A stretch of DNA of 64,000 nucleotides from an uncultured Lutibacter sp. (GTDB lineage: Bacteria; Bacteroidota; Bacteroidia; Flavobacteriales; Flavobacteriaceae), in assembly GCF_937891065.1 (NCBI RefSeq), contig NZ_CALAEQ010000099.1, positions 1 to 64,000 on the forward strand, given 5' to 3'. Positions within the stretch are counted from its first letter, which is position 1. The number at the start of each line of letters is the position of its first letter. The position numbers and the translations under genes were made by a program. Shown here piece by piece: positions 61,384 to 64,000 of the stretch. The notes under the pieces were generated by a model. That model was not told the DNA's origin. It worked only from the letters and a program-made list of their open reading frames with translations, and ran no database searches.

Positions 61384-62482
61384 CCACGTTACTGTTCTTG
61401 AAATAAATTTAAATGCCATTGATTTTAACTTCAATTATTTTAAATCTAAACTTCATAAAAAAACTAAAGTTTTAACTGTTATTAAAGCTTTTGGTTATGG
61501 TTGTGGTTCAATTGAAATTGCTAAATTTTTAGAATCTAAAGCAGATTATTATGCCGTTGCTTATTTAGATGAAGGTATAGCCTTAAGAAATGCCGGTATT
61601 AAAACACCTATCATTATATTACACCCTCAAAAAAACAATCTTCAAAAAATTGTTGAATACCAATTAGAACCCAATATTTATTCAATTAATTTACTAAAAT
61701 CTTTTGTTGAAGATGCAAAACAATTAAAACTTCAAAATTACCCATTTCATTTAAAATTTAATACAGGTTTAAACAGATTAGGATTTTCTAATGATGAAAT
61801 TTTAGAAATATCATCAACAGTAAACAATCAAAAAGAATTATTTATAAAATCTGTTTTTTCACACATTGCAGCAAGTGAAGATTTAAATGAACGTGAATTT
61901 ACATTACAACAGATAAATACCTTTAATTCACTTTCTAAGGAATTAATTAGTCAGCTAAATAACAATCCGTTTAAGCACATGTTAAATACTTCAGGAATAC
62001 TAAATTATGCTTCTGAAGCTCAATTTGATATGGTACGCTTAGGAATTGGGTTATATGGTTTTGGAAATGATGAAAAGGAAACCACCAACTTAAAAAATGT
62101 TGTTACTTTAAGATCAGTAATTTCTCAAATACACACTGTTCAAGAAGGTGAAACCGTTGGTTATAATAGAGCTTTTAAAGCAACTTCTACTGTGAAAACA
62201 GCTACAATTCCGATTGGGTATGCTGATGGAATTTCAACACAATTTAGTAATGGAGTTGGTTATGTTTACATAAACAACCAAAAAGCAGCCATAATTGGGA
62301 ATATTTGTATGGATATGTTAATGGTAAATGTTTCTGATATTAATTGTAATGAAGGTGATGAAGTTTTAATTTATAAAAACCAACAACATATTGAAGCATT
62401 GGCGAAAGCTATAAACACAATTCCTTATGAATTATTGACATCAATCTCACAACGAGTTAAAAGAGTGTTAAAACAGTGTTAA
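61373..62482 (+). CDS. alr: Alanine racemase
   Basis: '[23 protein letters not shown]', '[13 protein letters not shown]', 'RLGIGLYGF', '[12 protein letters not shown]'. Confidence 0.95.
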   Translation: MENNHVTVLEINLNAIDFNFNYFKSKLHKKTKVLTVIKAFGYGCGSIEIAKFLESKADYYAVAYLDEGIALRNAGIKTPIIILHPQKNNLQKIVEYQLEPNIYSINLLKSFVEDAKQLKLQNYPFHLKFNTGLNRLGFSNDEILEISSTVNNQKELFIKSVFSHIAASEDLNEREFTLQQINTFNSLSKELISQLNNNPFKHMLNTSGILNYASEAQFDMVRLGIGLYGFGNDEKETTNLKNVVTLRSVISQIHTVQEGETVGYNRAFKATSTVKTATIPIGYADGISTQFSNGVGYVYINNQKAAIIGNICMDMLMVNVSDINCNEGDEVLIYKNQQHIEALAKAINTIPYELLTSISQRVKRVLKQC

Positions 62483-62539
62483 ATAAAGTGGTTTTTTTAC
62501 TATCTTCGTTATACTATTAATCAATTAAAATAGCTTAAA

Positions 62540-62950
62540 ATGGGAATGTTTAAAGAATTCAAAGATTTTGCAATGAAGGGAAACCTTGTTGATATTGCAG
62601 TAGGTTTTGTAATGGGTGCAGCTTTTAAAAGTGTTGTGACATCATTTACTGGTGGTATTGTTTCACCACTTATTGGTTTAATTTTCAATTCAAATTTCAA
62701 AGATTTAAACTGGGTTGTTAAAGATGGTGTTGCAAATGATGCTGGAGAAATGGTGGGTGAAGTTGTAGTTCTTTACGGTGATTTTTTAACAAACTTATTA
62801 GATTTTATAATTGTTGCATTTGTAATGTTTATGATTATAAAAGGAATTAATAAAACAAAGAAAAAAGAAGAACCAGCTCCTGAAGCACCAAAAGGACCTT
62901 CTCAAGAAGATTTATTAACTGAAATAAGAGATTTATTATCTAAAAAGTAA
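62540..62950 (+). CDS. mscL: Large-conductance mechanosensitive channel
   Basis: 'MFKEFKDFAMKGNLVDIAVGFVMGAAFKSVVTSF'. Confidence 0.97.
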   Translation: MGMFKEFKDFAMKGNLVDIAVGFVMGAAFKSVVTSFTGGIVSPLIGLIFNSNFKDLNWVVKDGVANDAGEMVGEVVVLYGDFLTNLLDFIIVAFVMFMIIKGINKTKKKEEPAPEAPKGPSQEDLLTEIRDLLSKK

Positions 62951-62972
62951 ACCAAACTTTATTTAGTAAACT

Positions 62973-63000
62973 AAAAAGGCTCGCAATTGCGAGTCTTTTT
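62973..63000. terminator. Bidirectional terminator between mscL and the MOSC gene
   Basis: AAAAAGGCTCGCAATTGCGAGTCTTTTT. Confidence 0.8.
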
Positions 63001-63549
63001 TTATTGTTGTTTTTTTGTTTCGTAAACCACCGCTATTGTTGGGTAATTTTCACTTTGAGTAATTAAAATTAATTCGTCATTAACAGTAACATTACCTGTT
63101 TGAAGCACTTTAAAATACATTCCACTTTTAGTAGAATTCCAAAATTGTTTTAATATTTTTTGAGTCCCAAAAACCAACCCTAATTTCATACAAGGTTCTC
63201 TTGGCTTTGTAACTTCTAAAATAACTTCGCCTAATTTATACACATTCCCAACCTGAATTTTAGTTTCTTCTAAATTTGAAATGGTTAAATTTTCACCAAA
63301 AATACCATAATACCAATCTAAATTTGGGTATAATTCCTTCCAATACTGATAATGATTCTCAGAATACGCATATACTGCTTGGTCAATTCCACCGTGATAT
63401 TTTCTATCTATTACAACGTCGTTTTCAACATCTTCTTTACCTAAAAAAATAGGATGATTTACTGGTTTTTTAAAAATTCCAGTTTCAATTGTTTTTCCTT
63501 TATAGTTGATAGTTTTTTTCTCTCCAATATTAACCGATACTACTTTCAT
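63001..63549 (-). CDS. MOSC domain protein
   Basis: 'HGGIDQAVYAYSENHYQYWKELYP', 'GIFGENLTISNLEE', 'EVTKPREPCMKLGL'. Confidence 0.92.
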   Translation of the reverse strand: MKVVSVNIGEKKTINYKGKTIETGIFKKPVNHPIFLGKEDVENDVVIDRKYHGGIDQAVYAYSENHYQYWKELYPNLDWYYGIFGENLTISNLEETKIQVGNVYKLGEVILEVTKPREPCMKLGLVFGTQKILKQFWNSTKSGMYFKVLQTGNVTVNDELILITQSENYPTIAVVYETKKQQ

Positions 63550-64000
63550 TATATTTTAAATTTTGAAAGTTCATTCGCAATTTTACGATTGTCAGATAAA
63601 CGAGGCACTTTATTTTGTCCTCCTAACTTCCCAATTGATTTCATATAACTGTTAAAACCACCTTTTTCAATACTAGTTATTTTTAAAGGTTGTAATATTT
63701 TTCCTACAATTAAATCGAGATAATACATATTTTGCTGTTGCATTGAAATATCAATTTTAGCTGCAAAATCTTGTAAATTTTCTGGTTCATTTTCAAACTC
63801 AATAAACCACTCATGATATGGCAACCCGCTTTGCGGTGTGATTTGTGGTGCTACAGTAAACTCTGTAATACCAATATTTGTATTGGTTGTGTTTTCATTA
63901 ATTGCTTGCTCTACTTCTTTACCAATTACGTGCTCCCCAAATGCTGAAATAAAATGTTTAATACGTCCGGTAACCATAATTCTTGGTGGATTTACTGAGA
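63549..64000 (-). CDS. GH3 auxin-responsive-promoter family protein, C-terminal part (5' end beyond window)
   Basis: Frame is open upstream of the listed Met ('SVNPPRIMVTGRIKHFISAFGEHVIGKEVEQAI'); matches the C-terminus of bacterial GH3-family proteins. Confidence 0.75.
   Translation of the reverse strand, partial: SVNPPRIMVTGRIKHFISAFGEHVIGKEVEQAINENTTNTNIGITEFTVAPQITPQSGLPYHEWFIEFENEPENLQDFAAKIDISMQQQNMYYLDLIVGKILQPLKITSIEKGGFNSYMKSIGKLGGQNKVPRLSDNRKIANELSKFKI

Noticed and set aside
1-64000. CRISPR array or cas genes
   Set aside because: No regularly spaced short repeats or Cas-like proteins seen.

Overview
64 kb of an AT-rich Bacteroidetes (Flavobacteriaceae-like) chromosome. Core or housekeeping blocks: a porZ-recO-TonB receptor run (4.8-10.3 kb), a DPP-IV-type S9 peptidase, sucA/sucB (40.9-44.9 kb), and tdk/alr/mscL (60.8-62.9 kb). 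The main result is an integrated genomic island of about 20.4 kb. It is bounded by a 49-bp perfect direct repeat (20037-20085 and 40410-40458). The right copy covers the last 7 nt of a tRNA-Asn(GTT) gene plus its terminator hairpin. A tyrosine recombinase gene lies just inside that end. The cargo is a complete alpha-glucan/dextran-type polysaccharide utilization locus: regulator, SusC, SusD, SusE/F-like, GH66, GH31, a six-hairpin glycosidase and a sugar porter. A 41-aa predicted membrane microprotein missing from the ORF track ends inside the left att repeat. Other points of interest: a probable three-hairpin small RNA at about 10.39-10.50 kb; an uncharacterised two-gene envelope-spanning module (13.4-16.8 kb); a CBM6-type protein with a 356-bp duplication identical at DNA level; an exported TPR-CHAT protease clustered with an ECF sigma factor; an N-terminally truncated retropepsin-like relic; paired Fur-family-like operators upstream of a His-rich protein and a TonB receptor; and a candidate restriction-modification pair. 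All calls come from reading the sequence and the supplied translations. No database search was run.
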